A stretch of 35,779 nt of DNA, from positions 1 to 35,779 of the forward strand of contig NZ_JAEVHM010000042.1 in assembly GCF_016802865.1 (NCBI RefSeq). Direction: 5' to 3'. A model generated the notes under the pieces. It was given only the letters and a program-made list of their open reading frames with translations, was not told where the DNA came from and made no database searches. The first letter of the stretch is position 1, and the number at the start of each line of letters is the position of its first letter. Both the position numbers and the translations under genes were made by a program. The stretch comes from Micromonospora parastrephiae (GTDB taxonomy: Bacteria > Actinomycetota > Actinomycetes > Mycobacteriales > Micromonosporaceae). Positions 1-7,616 of this stretch are shown in pieces.

Positions 1-1
1 C

Positions 2-907
2 CGGTCCGCGTCGCCTCCATTCATCGACGCGGCTTCTCGCAACATTGTCCTCGACGGAGGCCAGTGGGGGCCGGGCGAACTCGTGCGTGGCGACGAGGGG
101 CTCTGGCGCTGGCAACCGCAGCTGCGCTTCAGCTTCGAGACGCGCGAGCTGGACCGGTGGGCCTCCACCGGCGACCGTATGGACCTCCGGCTGCGGTGCG
201 CGGTGCGAATGCTATGGCAGCATGCCGAGCGTGCTATCGACGGAGCAGGCCGTAAGCGTCTGCTTGCCGCCCTGGCCGCCGGTCCGCTTCCCGCGCTTAC
301 GACAGCGATGGCCCGTCGCATGGGCCTGTCCACCGACCCTGAGAGCTGGGAGCGCACCCCGGACGACGACGGCTACAACGACCGGCGCTTCGCCAACTAC
401 CGTCTTCGCTTCACCGGCGAGTCCGGACGCACCGCCCTCGGGCTCTGGGCACGGTTCCAGCTACCCGACGGCCTACAGCCCACCATCGTGGCTCTCGTCG
501 ACCTACGGATCGACATCACCGCCCTGCCAACTCCAGGCGACGCACCAACCAACGGATTCACCCGGCTGGGTCTGCAGGACCTAGAGCGCTTCTACACCGC
601 AGCCTGGACCACAGCGCACCATCACCTCCCGCTCGCTGTGACCGCGGACCCGCAGGACCAACTCCCCGCCGGCCCAACCGTCACAGAACTCCACCTACAA
701 GCCGAGCAGGCCAACACCCCGCCCAACAATCGCGCCCGTGACCTCCAGGAACTGATCGACCTAACCACCCTCGGCGAGCCCACCCGAAACTCGCTCCCCC
801 GGATGTCGATCGCCGTCACTTCCGCGCCGGTACCGCCACCGCAGATCAACGATCTCATCACCGATGCCCTGCGGCGCATGGCCGAGGGCTTCGGCTTCCT
901 GAAATGA
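2..907 (+). CDS. Hypothetical protein, 5' partial
   Basis: The frame is open from the first bases of the window to the TGA at 905-907, so the true start is probably outside; a GTG at 83 is the first internal candidate and would give 274 residues. I do not recognise the family. The product is soluble and charged with no membrane segment. It has an Arg-rich helical stretch early (around LRCAVRMLWQHAERAID) and a middle section that looks like an alternating beta region (GLWARFQLPDGLQP followed by IVALVDLRIDITAL). The tail is Pro/Asn/Thr rich and ends in a short amphipathic helix. Codon third positions are strongly G/C in this frame and the competing frames are Arg/Pro-rich shadows, which supports it as real. 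It points towards the GNAT gene but a gap of nearly 600 nt separates them, so an operon is unlikely. Function unknown. Confidence 0.6.
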   Translation, partial: RSASPPFIDAASRNIVLDGGQWGPGELVRGDEGLWRWQPQLRFSFETRELDRWASTGDRMDLRLRCAVRMLWQHAERAIDGAGRKRLLAALAAGPLPALTTAMARRMGLSTDPESWERTPDDDGYNDRRFANYRLRFTGESGRTALGLWARFQLPDGLQPTIVALVDLRIDITALPTPGDAPTNGFTRLGLQDLERFYTAAWTTAHHHLPLAVTADPQDQLPAGPTVTELHLQAEQANTPPNNRARDLQELIDLTTLGEPTRNSLPRMSIAVTSAPVPPPQINDLITDALRRMAEGFGFLK

Positions 908-1493
908 TCGAAACAGTCGTAGCCGGCTCCAGCAGGAGCGCGAACCTGCTGGTCCAGGGTCTGTGACTGCCAGGGACCGCCAGCGGGATCGGCACCGCTA
1001 CACGACCAAACGTAGCGGCCGGCTGCCGTATTTATCACGGCTCCTGCCTTACCGTCTCCTGCTCAGTTTGGGTCGCGGAAGCTCAGGAGGAATGAATGCC
1101 TGTCCTCAAGGGCAGCCTCGACGGCGGGCTCGAATTGCTTACGCCGCGGCTCACCACCGTCTAGCTCAGACCCGAAGCCGACTTGCCACCACTCCACCGT
1201 CGCCGGTAGATCCCCGTCCTTCTCCGCGCCGGGGTCGGGCCGTTCTACGCGGCCGCTGGCAGTTGGCCGAGTCGAGCTGGAGAGAAAACGATCCATCTGC
1301 CAGAAGACGCGAACGTACAGGCCAAATGCCACGCCGCGACTAGGACTGCACGTGGTGCTTCCTCCACGGGTACCTCGGACGCGGAGACGGCCGATCAGGA
1401 TGATCCTGATGTCGTCGAGGGATGGGTGCTCTGGTCGAGCGCCCGGCCGTGGCGATGCCACCGCTTCCGGCTCGGTCTGGGCACCAGAATAGG
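908..1493. other. Intergenic region, no convincing gene
   Basis: No reading frame here has both a plausible start and recognisable protein character. The best is a minus-strand frame from 1461 to 1063 whose last 45 codons (from about LPATVEWWQVGFGSEL to the stop at 1063) look more protein-like than the rest and may be the end of a decayed gene. Its first half is Arg/Pro/Ser-rich and not convincing. I see no tRNA, obvious terminator with a U-tract, or long repeat. Confidence 0.4.
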
Positions 1494-1961
1494 ATGCGTC
1501 AAGTGAGTTTCGACTTCATCGAGAAGCGACCCGCGCCGGATGACCAGGTGATCTGGTATCCGTTTGCTGAAAACAACGCCTTCAGCCCGAGTTGGTGGGA
1601 CTACCGGTCGCTTGACGGGGACAAGTCATACACCTTCTTGGAGGTCCGCCAGGGCGGTGCCGAGGTGGCACGGATCGAGCTTGATCCCGACGTCATGATC
1701 GATCACTACCTCAAAACCCCTGAACTGGGCAATTCAGCACTTGAGATCGAACTGATCGAGGTTGCGGAGTCGCAGCGACGTCGAGGTGTCGGCACGAAGA
1801 TCATCCAGGGGTTGGTGTCCAGATACCCCGATCGGCGACTGCTTGCGTTTAGCGAGGGAGCCGAAGATTTTTGGGCGTCGCTGGGGTGGACGCGATACGA
1901 CCACCCGGAGGGCCCGCAGCTCAACCGCCCCTTGTTCATACAGCCGGCCGCAGGAGTCTGA
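1494..1961 (+). CDS. GNAT family N-acetyltransferase
   Basis: A 155-residue protein with the GCN5-related acetyltransferase core. The acetyl-CoA-binding motif A is visible at about residues 86-104, a hydrophobic strand followed by QRRRGVGTKIIQGL, matching the family's Q/RxxGxG/A pyrophosphate loop. Motif B is represented by EGAEDFWASLGW near residues 121-132, the usual place for substrate-side contacts. The first 70 residues form the variable acceptor-binding half, rich in aromatic and acidic residues. The acceptor (small molecule, toxin target or protein N-terminus) cannot be read from sequence. ATG at 1494 gives a natural N-terminus; a GTG at 1503 is an alternative because AGGA at 1491-1494 sits 8 nt before it. 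It is transcribed alone, facing the DUF6907 gene tail to tail. No toxin-antitoxin partner (such as a DUF1778 protein) is adjacent. Confidence 0.8.
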   Translation: MRQVSFDFIEKRPAPDDQVIWYPFAENNAFSPSWWDYRSLDGDKSYTFLEVRQGGAEVARIELDPDVMIDHYLKTPELGNSALEIELIEVAESQRRRGVGTKIIQGLVSRYPDRRLLAFSEGAEDFWASLGWTRYDHPEGPQLNRPLFIQPAAGV

Positions 1962-2075
1962 GGTACCTGTACTGGCGCCCGGCGGCGAATCAACAGCACG
2001 TGTTGTTCTGCCCCTGAACCAGCGGCCCGGACCTCGCTGCGCAGGGCCCGGGCCTGTTCTACATCCTGGCTATAG

Positions 2076-3434
2076 TCAGGCCTTGACGGCCGTGTCGTTG
2101 TAGGCGGCGCGGGACGCGGTGATCAGTGATGCACCGAGTTCCGCCGCCTTTCGAGGGGTGAGCCGGATCGTCGTGCGGTCCCAGCAGCCCGACAGAAACG
2201 AGGCGGCCAGGTTTTGGACCGTGCGGTGGTCCAGTCCGTCGGTCTTGGTCATGTCGACGGTGCGCTGTTGCGGGTTGTCGATGGTCAGCGTCACCGATGG
2301 CGGCTCGTCGCCGTACCCGTCGGGCGAGTTGAACGCCTCAAGGTCGACCGTGGCCAGTTTGGGTTCGTTGGCGTCGTCGCTGTGCTGGCCGTATATGGCG
2401 GCCACGTGCCGGTCGTGCAGGCGGACACCGTCTTCGGCGCGGCAGTCCCCAGCGCACCACACCGGGCACTGTGGCTCAGCTGGCCCGGCGGGCGGGAGTA
2501 GGTAGCCGGCGTGAGACCACATCGCGAAGTCCACCACCGCGTCTACCGCCCGCTCCTCGGTGCAGTTCAACCGCGCGGCCTGCTTCGCGACGCTCACGCC
2601 CTGCTGGGTGAAGTGCTCGGCGATTGCGCCGCACAGCACGCTAATTTTTTGCTCGGCTATCAGGCCCTCGTCGTGGATCACCCGGTCGACTAGGGTCCGG
2701 TCGAGACTCGGACGGTCCGGTGTCGGTGCTGAAGCAGCCAATACCGCAGCGACCCCGCTCGGTTGGCTGTTCGTATCACGCGCCGCGGCCACGACCCGGC
2801 CGACCGCCGTCCGCACCTGCTCGGCCTCGTCCAGCGTGAGGCGCAACGCCGCCGTCGCGCCCTCAATCACAAACTTCACCACCGGCTCGACCGCGTCGGC
2901 GTGCTGCTCCAGGTCGACCTCCAGCCGCTGCGGCCGGTACGCCTGGTCGTTGCACGACTCGCCGGCAGTACTCACCGGGTTGTGCAGCGACAACAGCACC
3001 GGCGGCGAGTCGTCCGACCAGTGGAACCGATCATCGAGGTCGTCGCCGTCCGAATGGGGCGCGATGCACCAGGACGGACACGCGCGTTTCAGCCAGTACG
3101 GCCGGTGCGTCTGGCTGGCCAACGTGACCGCCTTCCTGAGGGATGTGGCGAGGTAGCCGGCGTCGGCCAGGCTCAGCGGATCCCGGGCCGACACGAACAC
3201 CGCTGTGGGCATGCTCTCTTCGGGCTGGTCACGGTGTTCGAGTGAGAAGATCTCCACCGCTATCCCGCGGACCTCGCCTTCGTGGGTTGTCATCACCGTT
3301 TGGGAGTGCCGTCGGGCCCGGTAGCCCGTCCTACCCGACGCCTCCCCGGCGTGGACCTTGACGCACCATGGCGGGCACCCGTCGAGGCGTGCCCCCGTGT
3401 CCGGGCTCGGGATCTGATTCAACATTTCAACCAT
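2076..3434 (-). CDS. DUF6907-type protein with three CPxWC modules
   Basis: Three repeats are visible, each opening with a Cys-Pro-x-Trp-Cys signature: CPPWC near the N-terminus, CPSWC in the middle and CPVWC in the last third, each followed by His- and acid-rich sequence, a beta-rich strand ending in a VDLE/VEIF-like motif and a helix that begins with an alpha-helical LTxxEAxxL or LTPRKAAEL segment. Single or double CPxWC proteins of this sort are common in actinomycete accessory DNA and are annotated DUF6907; their function is unknown, and the Cys/His pattern suggests zinc binding (inference). The second and third modules are separated by a helical linker containing a helix-turn-helix-like stretch (VSVAKQAARLNCTEERAVD). 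The frame is open to 3539, but the upstream part is unlike the family, so ATG 3434 (or 3425) is preferred; both lie within a perfect inverted repeat. There is no Shine-Dalgarno sequence. Confidence 0.75.
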   Translation of the reverse strand: MVEMLNQIPSPDTGARLDGCPPWCVKVHAGEASGRTGYRARRHSQTVMTTHEGEVRGIAVEIFSLEHRDQPEESMPTAVFVSARDPLSLADAGYLATSLRKAVTLASQTHRPYWLKRACPSWCIAPHSDGDDLDDRFHWSDDSPPVLLSLHNPVSTAGESCNDQAYRPQRLEVDLEQHADAVEPVVKFVIEGATAALRLTLDEAEQVRTAVGRVVAAARDTNSQPSGVAAVLAASAPTPDRPSLDRTLVDRVIHDEGLIAEQKISVLCGAIAEHFTQQGVSVAKQAARLNCTEERAVDAVVDFAMWSHAGYLLPPAGPAEPQCPVWCAGDCRAEDGVRLHDRHVAAIYGQHSDDANEPKLATVDLEAFNSPDGYGDEPPSVTLTIDNPQQRTVDMTKTDGLDHRTVQNLAASFLSGCWDRTTIRLTPRKAAELGASLITASRAAYNDTAVKA

Positions 3435-3447
3435 CTCGAAATGTTGA
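3419..3447 (-). promoter_or_regulatory. Perfect inverted repeat over the start codon
   Basis: TCAACATTTC and GAAATGTTGA form 10-bp perfect arms around a 9-nt spacer. On the minus-strand transcript of the DUF6907 gene the first candidate AUG (3434-3432) is in the loop and the second (3425-3423) is inside the 3' arm. It can act as an operator for a dimeric repressor or as an RNA hairpin hiding the start. A second, weaker inverted repeat, GGACA-CCA-TGTCC, lies just upstream at 3470-3482. Either role is inference; the symmetry itself is exact. Confidence 0.5.
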
Positions 3448-3568
3448 CGCGCGTTTTGCGCCGCGAGGCGGACACCATGTCCCTCAAACGTACGCCGGCC
3501 TTTGTTCGCGGATGCAGCCCGATGGTCCCGGACCGCCAATGGGCTGAGGCCACTCTGAGCGGAGTGGG

Positions 3569-6466
3569 TTAGGAGTTGCTGGGACTGCGATAGCAGCTGC
3601 CGCCGTAGGTTTGGAGAGCGCGGGCAACAAGGTGGCGGCGGGCATGGAGGACGTTGAGCGGGCAGATGGCGACGGCCTTCAGCTTCGGCAGGAAGCGCGG
3701 CCCCCCGCCGAGGCTGACGGACTCCGGGAACAGCTCAGGGTTGGTGCACCATCCCACGAGGTGGCGGGTGCCTCCCTCAAGGCGCATCATCTCGACGCGA
3801 TTTAGGACCTGCCAGGGGAACCAGTAGGGCCCGCTGGGGCTGTAGACCTGGATTCCGTTCCTACCGATCTCCAATTTGGTGGGGTTCCTGGCCATATTGG
3901 CAAATCCGACGGTGGCAAGGACCAGGAACGCGGCGAACAGGCCTATGAGCGCCTTGGCGACGAGCGGGATGTCCGTCGTGGGGATGATGATCGCCAGCAA
4001 GATGATCAGAAGTGTATTGATGCCGACGACCGTCCAATACATACCGCTGCTCGCGGCGAAGGCCGCATATTCCCCGGGTGGGTTGCCTCGGTCGGCGCGG
4101 GAGAGTGTCCGGTCTACATCCTCGCGAGGCGGCTCGGTCAGTGGCTCGGTTGAGGTGCTCGCAGCTTGGGCTTCGGGCAGTGGTCGGTCTTCGTGACTGG
4201 TTTGGGGCGGCGTAGGGCTCCTACGCGGAGGCTGGCCGCCGTTGAGCAGCCGCCGCAGGTCCCATACGGCGAACCAGAGGAGGCCTGCGAAGGGGATGCC
4301 GAAGCAGGCGTTGCCGATCACCGCATTCGCCGCGGTGTTGGGCTCCCATTGTCCGGTCACGGTGATGGCGATGGCGGCGATTTCGCTCACTCCGAACAGA
4401 AGCGTCAGCAGCCACAGAAGGCCGCGCCCGATCCACTTCCAGGTCCGCGACCTGCGGGTCCGCTTCGCGGCGGTTTGCAGGTCGGCGATGGTGTGCAGGG
4501 CTGGCGGTAGTCCGGGCTGCGACAGTGGGGTGCGAACCCATTGGCTGAGCGTCTCTCGATCCCCAGGGACGAGCCGGCTGCGGACAGCGTCTTGCCAGGC
4601 GGCCCTTAACCCGTCAGCGAAGCCGATGACATAGGGCACTGAGGGCGTGAGCTGCGCATGAGCTACGCGAGGGGGTGCGGCGTGAGCGCCGAGGAGTTGG
4701 GCGATCGATGGTAGCCAGTCCGGCAGTGTCTCCCCGTGGACAGCTTGCCCGGAGACGATGCGGTCCCAGTGGTCCCGCCATGGCTTCAACCAGTTCGCAA
4801 TCTCGAAGTTCGCGGCGACGAGGCCCTCTAGGGCGTAAAGGGGGAGTGCCACGGCCGCAGTCGTGCCCTCTGCATAGCCGCGGCGTTGCTCGGCGAGGCG
4901 CTCGTCGGTCGACGGGCTCTGGTTGGCATGCCCAGCGGCATCCGCCGCTACTGGAGGTTCGATGGGCTTCCGAGCCGCTGGTGGCACCGCGATCGCTTCC
5001 ACCGTTGCCCTAGCCCGGCCTCTTGCAGGCCGAACGGCCTCAACCGGTGTCACCCGGGAACGGCTGCCGCCTACCTCCGGCTCCGGTCTGCGAGGAATTC
5101 TGCCGTTGGCGGGGTGTTGGCCGACGATTTCGACCTCCGCGACTGTGACGTGGCCGTCCTTGGCGCGGTGGCGCCCCATCACGTAGAGCGATTCATCGGT
5201 GCGGCGAATGAGCGCACCGGGAGGCCCGGAGATGCTGAAGGAGCCCAACGGCCTGTGTTCGTTCGCCTGAAGGTCGAACAGCACCAGCGACATGTCGTCC
5301 AGAAGCGTGACGACCTGCTGTTCGTTGAGAGTAGTGAGTGCGAGGACGCTTCCTGCCGGTGTCGGCAGGCGTCGTTCCACGGTGAGCTGCGATGACAGTT
5401 GGATGAGGTCGGTTCCGTCTGACACGACCAGTCTCGTGCTCGTCAGCCAGGCTGCCGCCGTCACCGCCAAGGGGAGCTCACGCCACTTCTCGTCTCCGAC
5501 TTGGGTGCCCAGCCTGATAAGGCAGGCCGGCGTGACATCCGCCGATCCCCGGTCGAGACACCAGGTTGATCCGTCCGGGTTCGCCAGCAGGTGGCTGTCA
5601 TCCAGTCTTGCTGCTCCACTGGACACCACGGTCAACCGGCCTCCCGCCCACCGACCAACGCCGTGTCCTCGGGTCATAAGGAGGGCACCATCCGCGGTGG
5701 CAATCGAGCCGTTGCTGCAGCCGAAGACAGGTGCGACCCATTGGGAACGCCGAGCTACCAGGTCCACCGCGAGGATGCCCTGTTCGAGGGTGATCAACGC
5801 AGAGCCATCCCGGTCGGTGCCGATCCCTGTGCGCCGCCCGTCGGTATGGCCCACGGCGCGGACGGTGGCCACTCGGAGGAGCCCGTCCATACCTGTCGCT
5901 ACCGGCTCAGGCGTCACTGTCGGCGTCTCGGTCCGATGCCTCAGGAGCTCAGTGATCGGCGTATAGGCGCGGCCGTGGAAGGAAGCGGCGTCAGTAGCCA
6001 GATCGAAGAGTTCCTGCGGCGGCACGAAACCGCTAAGCATCGCCTCCCAATGGGACTGGTCCAGCAACAGCACATCCAGACGCCGCCCTTTGTCGACCTC
6101 AGCTATTGCATCGTCGGTGAAGCCTTTGATCGCCAGGAATACTCCGGTCACCCCTGCCATGCGTTGCTCGACGCGTCGTTGGAGCTTCGCGATCGGCCCG
6201 GTCCCCGTCTTGCCTCGCTCCCACTTGGCTTCCAGGATGAAGCGCCTGCCCGCGTAGCTGAAGACAACGTCCAACTCGCCGACGCTGCGCTGGTCTGACT
6301 TCGCTCGCAAGCCATAGGCCGTCAGAAGCTCGGCGATCATCCCGTTGAACCGCTGGCCACGAGCGTTTGGGGTCATCCCGGCGCCCAGTTGGCAAAGCTC
6401 GCTGTACTCGGCAACAAGCCTGCGCCATCTAATCGTGTCCTGAAGCACCATTACATGCTGTCGCAT
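3569..6466 (-). CDS. PD-(D/E)xK nuclease fused to propeller-like and membrane regions
   Basis: About 965 residues. Residues 35-145 form a restriction-endonuclease-like fold: an N-terminal helix (GQRFNGMIAELLTAYG), then GELDVVF and ILEAKWERG, giving the D...ExK catalytic triad (numbered from GTG 6475: D69, E82, K84). Residues 195-455 are repetitive short beta strands with DG and W turns, consistent with a beta-propeller sensor. A Pro/Ala-rich linker follows, then a helical region. Two membrane helices lie at about 685-708 and 718-740, a further linker, and two more at 814-833 and 838-861. The tail (about 867-960) looks like a bacterial PH domain with the pattern NGIQVYSPSGPYWFPWQVL. The expected picture is a membrane-tethered nuclease whose activity is gated by the propeller or PH-like parts. 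ATG 6466 and GTG 6475 are both possible starts; neither has a good Shine-Dalgarno. It stands alone, divergent from the next operon. Nuclease assignment is solid; architecture beyond it is by eye. Confidence 0.75.
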   Translation of the reverse strand: MRQHVMVLQDTIRWRRLVAEYSELCQLGAGMTPNARGQRFNGMIAELLTAYGLRAKSDQRSVGELDVVFSYAGRRFILEAKWERGKTGTGPIAKLQRRVEQRMAGVTGVFLAIKGFTDDAIAEVDKGRRLDVLLLDQSHWEAMLSGFVPPQELFDLATDAASFHGRAYTPITELLRHRTETPTVTPEPVATGMDGLLRVATVRAVGHTDGRRTGIGTDRDGSALITLEQGILAVDLVARRSQWVAPVFGCSNGSIATADGALLMTRGHGVGRWAGGRLTVVSSGAARLDDSHLLANPDGSTWCLDRGSADVTPACLIRLGTQVGDEKWRELPLAVTAAAWLTSTRLVVSDGTDLIQLSSQLTVERRLPTPAGSVLALTTLNEQQVVTLLDDMSLVLFDLQANEHRPLGSFSISGPPGALIRRTDESLYVMGRHRAKDGHVTVAEVEIVGQHPANGRIPRRPEPEVGGSRSRVTPVEAVRPARGRARATVEAIAVPPAARKPIEPPVAADAAGHANQSPSTDERLAEQRRGYAEGTTAAVALPLYALEGLVAANFEIANWLKPWRDHWDRIVSGQAVHGETLPDWLPSIAQLLGAHAAPPRVAHAQLTPSVPYVIGFADGLRAAWQDAVRSRLVPGDRETLSQWVRTPLSQPGLPPALHTIADLQTAAKRTRRSRTWKWIGRGLLWLLTLLFGVSEIAAIAITVTGQWEPNTAANAVIGNACFGIPFAGLLWFAVWDLRRLLNGGQPPRRSPTPPQTSHEDRPLPEAQAASTSTEPLTEPPREDVDRTLSRADRGNPPGEYAAFAASSGMYWTVVGINTLLIILLAIIIPTTDIPLVAKALIGLFAAFLVLATVGFANMARNPTKLEIGRNGIQVYSPSGPYWFPWQVLNRVEMMRLEGGTRHLVGWCTNPELFPESVSLGGGPRFLPKLKAVAICPLNVLHARRHLVARALQTYGGSCYRSPSNS

Positions 6467-6475
6467 CACACTCAC

Positions 6476-7004
6476 TGGTCAACAACCACCCGGACAAAGA
6501 TCCGACCGGACAGGTCAAGTTGATGCCGAGGCCAGCCCAGGGCCGGCCAGTTGATCAGCACCATCTACTTGATCAATCGCGGAAGCGTGAACCCACCGTG
6601 CGGTCATCTGACGCACGAAGACGTGCCTGGGTCATGCCAACACCAGCCACCGAGCAGCCACGATCGCCGCAAACGCAGCCGTCACCGACCCCGCCACGCT
6701 TTCCGAGGGGTCGGGTCAGACGCACGCGGCGCCTCGACAGGGCTCGCAAGCCGCTCTGAGGGACGCCGCTAGCTGCTTCGCTCTCGGCCTTAGAAGGCCC
6801 CGAAGTGCCGGGTAGGTCAGGCTGCCAGCGCATCCGGCCCCTGGCCCTGGGACTGGTTAGCCTTACAAACCGGGCTCCCGAGCACCGTTGTGCCGCGCTC
6901 GATCGCCATCCACTGCTCAGTTAGACGGCCCGGATCACCAAGACGTCCGTGGGCGGTCGTGCCGCGCCGCTGACAGAGGCCATGTCAGAGGTCGGTCTTA
7001 GAGT
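6476..7004. other. Divergent intergenic region
   Basis: This stretch separates the minus-strand membrane nuclease from the plus-strand 203-aa/nuclease operon and must hold both promoters. I see no convincing gene; a minus-strand frame at 6833-6573 is Arg/Gly-rich and looks accidental. Three TTGAT-type motifs occur near the left gene (about 6518, 6550 and 6569), two of them forming the inverted repeat listed separately. I could not fix a -35/-10 pair for either gene with confidence. Confidence 0.4.
6551..6576. promoter_or_regulatory. Inverted repeat TTGATCA-N12-TGATCAA
   Basis: TTGATCA at 6551-6557 and TGATCAA at 6570-6576 are exact reverse complements with a 12-nt spacer. The spacing between arm centres is close to two helical turns, as expected for a dimeric repressor. 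It lies about 75-110 nt upstream of the membrane-nuclease start and could serve either divergent gene. No regulator gene is adjacent, so the binding protein is unknown. Confidence 0.3.
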
Positions 7005-7616
7005 GTGGCTGTGGCGGAGTCGGGGCGGAAGCGCGAGGTGACGTTGACTGAATATGACGTCGCCGGATACGAGTTCCTGATGACTGGGACCGATGCACTC
7101 ATGCGGGCAACGGACCCGGTGTACAGGCGCATTCGGCGGGTGCCGTTGGACGATGTCTCGTCGGTGTCAGTGGACGTCGGTGAAGGCCGGACCGTACGGG
7201 CAGAACCGATTGACGCGTCGTCCTGGATCTCATTCGACGTCCGCGAGGCCATCGCGGGAGAACGACAACTGCTGCTGTCCGAGATGGCTTTCCTAGCGCA
7301 GAGGCAGCTCGCGACCATCATGAGTGCCTTCTACTCGCATGTCAACGAGGTAGCGGAGGCGGTCGGTAACACAGTCAGCGGGCCCATGTCGTGGGACCTG
7401 ATCATCGACGCACTCGAACGGGTCGACCGAGTGTTTGGTGATGACGGGGAGCACGGCGGGATGATCGTCATGAACCCGGAGACCTACGCCAGACTCGTCC
7501 AGCAAGGACCCCCGACAGCTGCGCAGGAAGCCCGTCTAGACGACATTTTACGACGGAAGCGGGAGGAGTTTGATGCTCGACGGCGTCATCGATCAGTACC
7601 TCGCGACGGTCACTGA
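7005..7616 (+). CDS. Hypothetical protein, first gene of a nuclease operon
   Basis: A 203-residue soluble protein of no family I recognise. It has a beta-rich first 80 residues (TLTEYDVAGYEFLM through VSVDVGEGRTVRAEP), a long helix (AIAGERQLLLSEMAFLAQRQLATIMSAF) and an alpha/beta end containing GGMIVMNPETYARL. The C-terminal 30 residues are Arg-rich and helical. The GTG at 7005 has no clear Shine-Dalgarno; a second in-frame GTG is at 7011. The 3' end overlaps the start of the Mrr-like nuclease by 44 nt in another frame, so the two are almost certainly cotranscribed and translationally coupled. From that tight linkage it may be a sensor, inhibitor or adaptor for the nuclease, but nothing in the sequence identifies which. 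Confidence 0.7.
   Translation: MAVAESGRKREVTLTEYDVAGYEFLMTGTDALMRATDPVYRRIRRVPLDDVSSVSVDVGEGRTVRAEPIDASSWISFDVREAIAGERQLLLSEMAFLAQRQLATIMSAFYSHVNEVAEAVGNTVSGPMSWDLIIDALERVDRVFGDDGEHGGMIVMNPETYARLVQQGPPTAAQEARLDDILRRKREEFDARRRHRSVPRDGH

Noticed and set aside
4221..5966. Several plus- and minus-strand frames of 60-235 codons across the membrane-nuclease gene
   Set aside because: All are Arg/Ser/Pro-rich shadows of the 965-residue minus-strand gene.
7380..7500. Resemblance of GGMIVMNPETYARL in the 203-aa protein to HK97-type capsid or encapsulin sequence
   Set aside because: Only a short stretch fits; no other capsid feature and no phage gene nearby.
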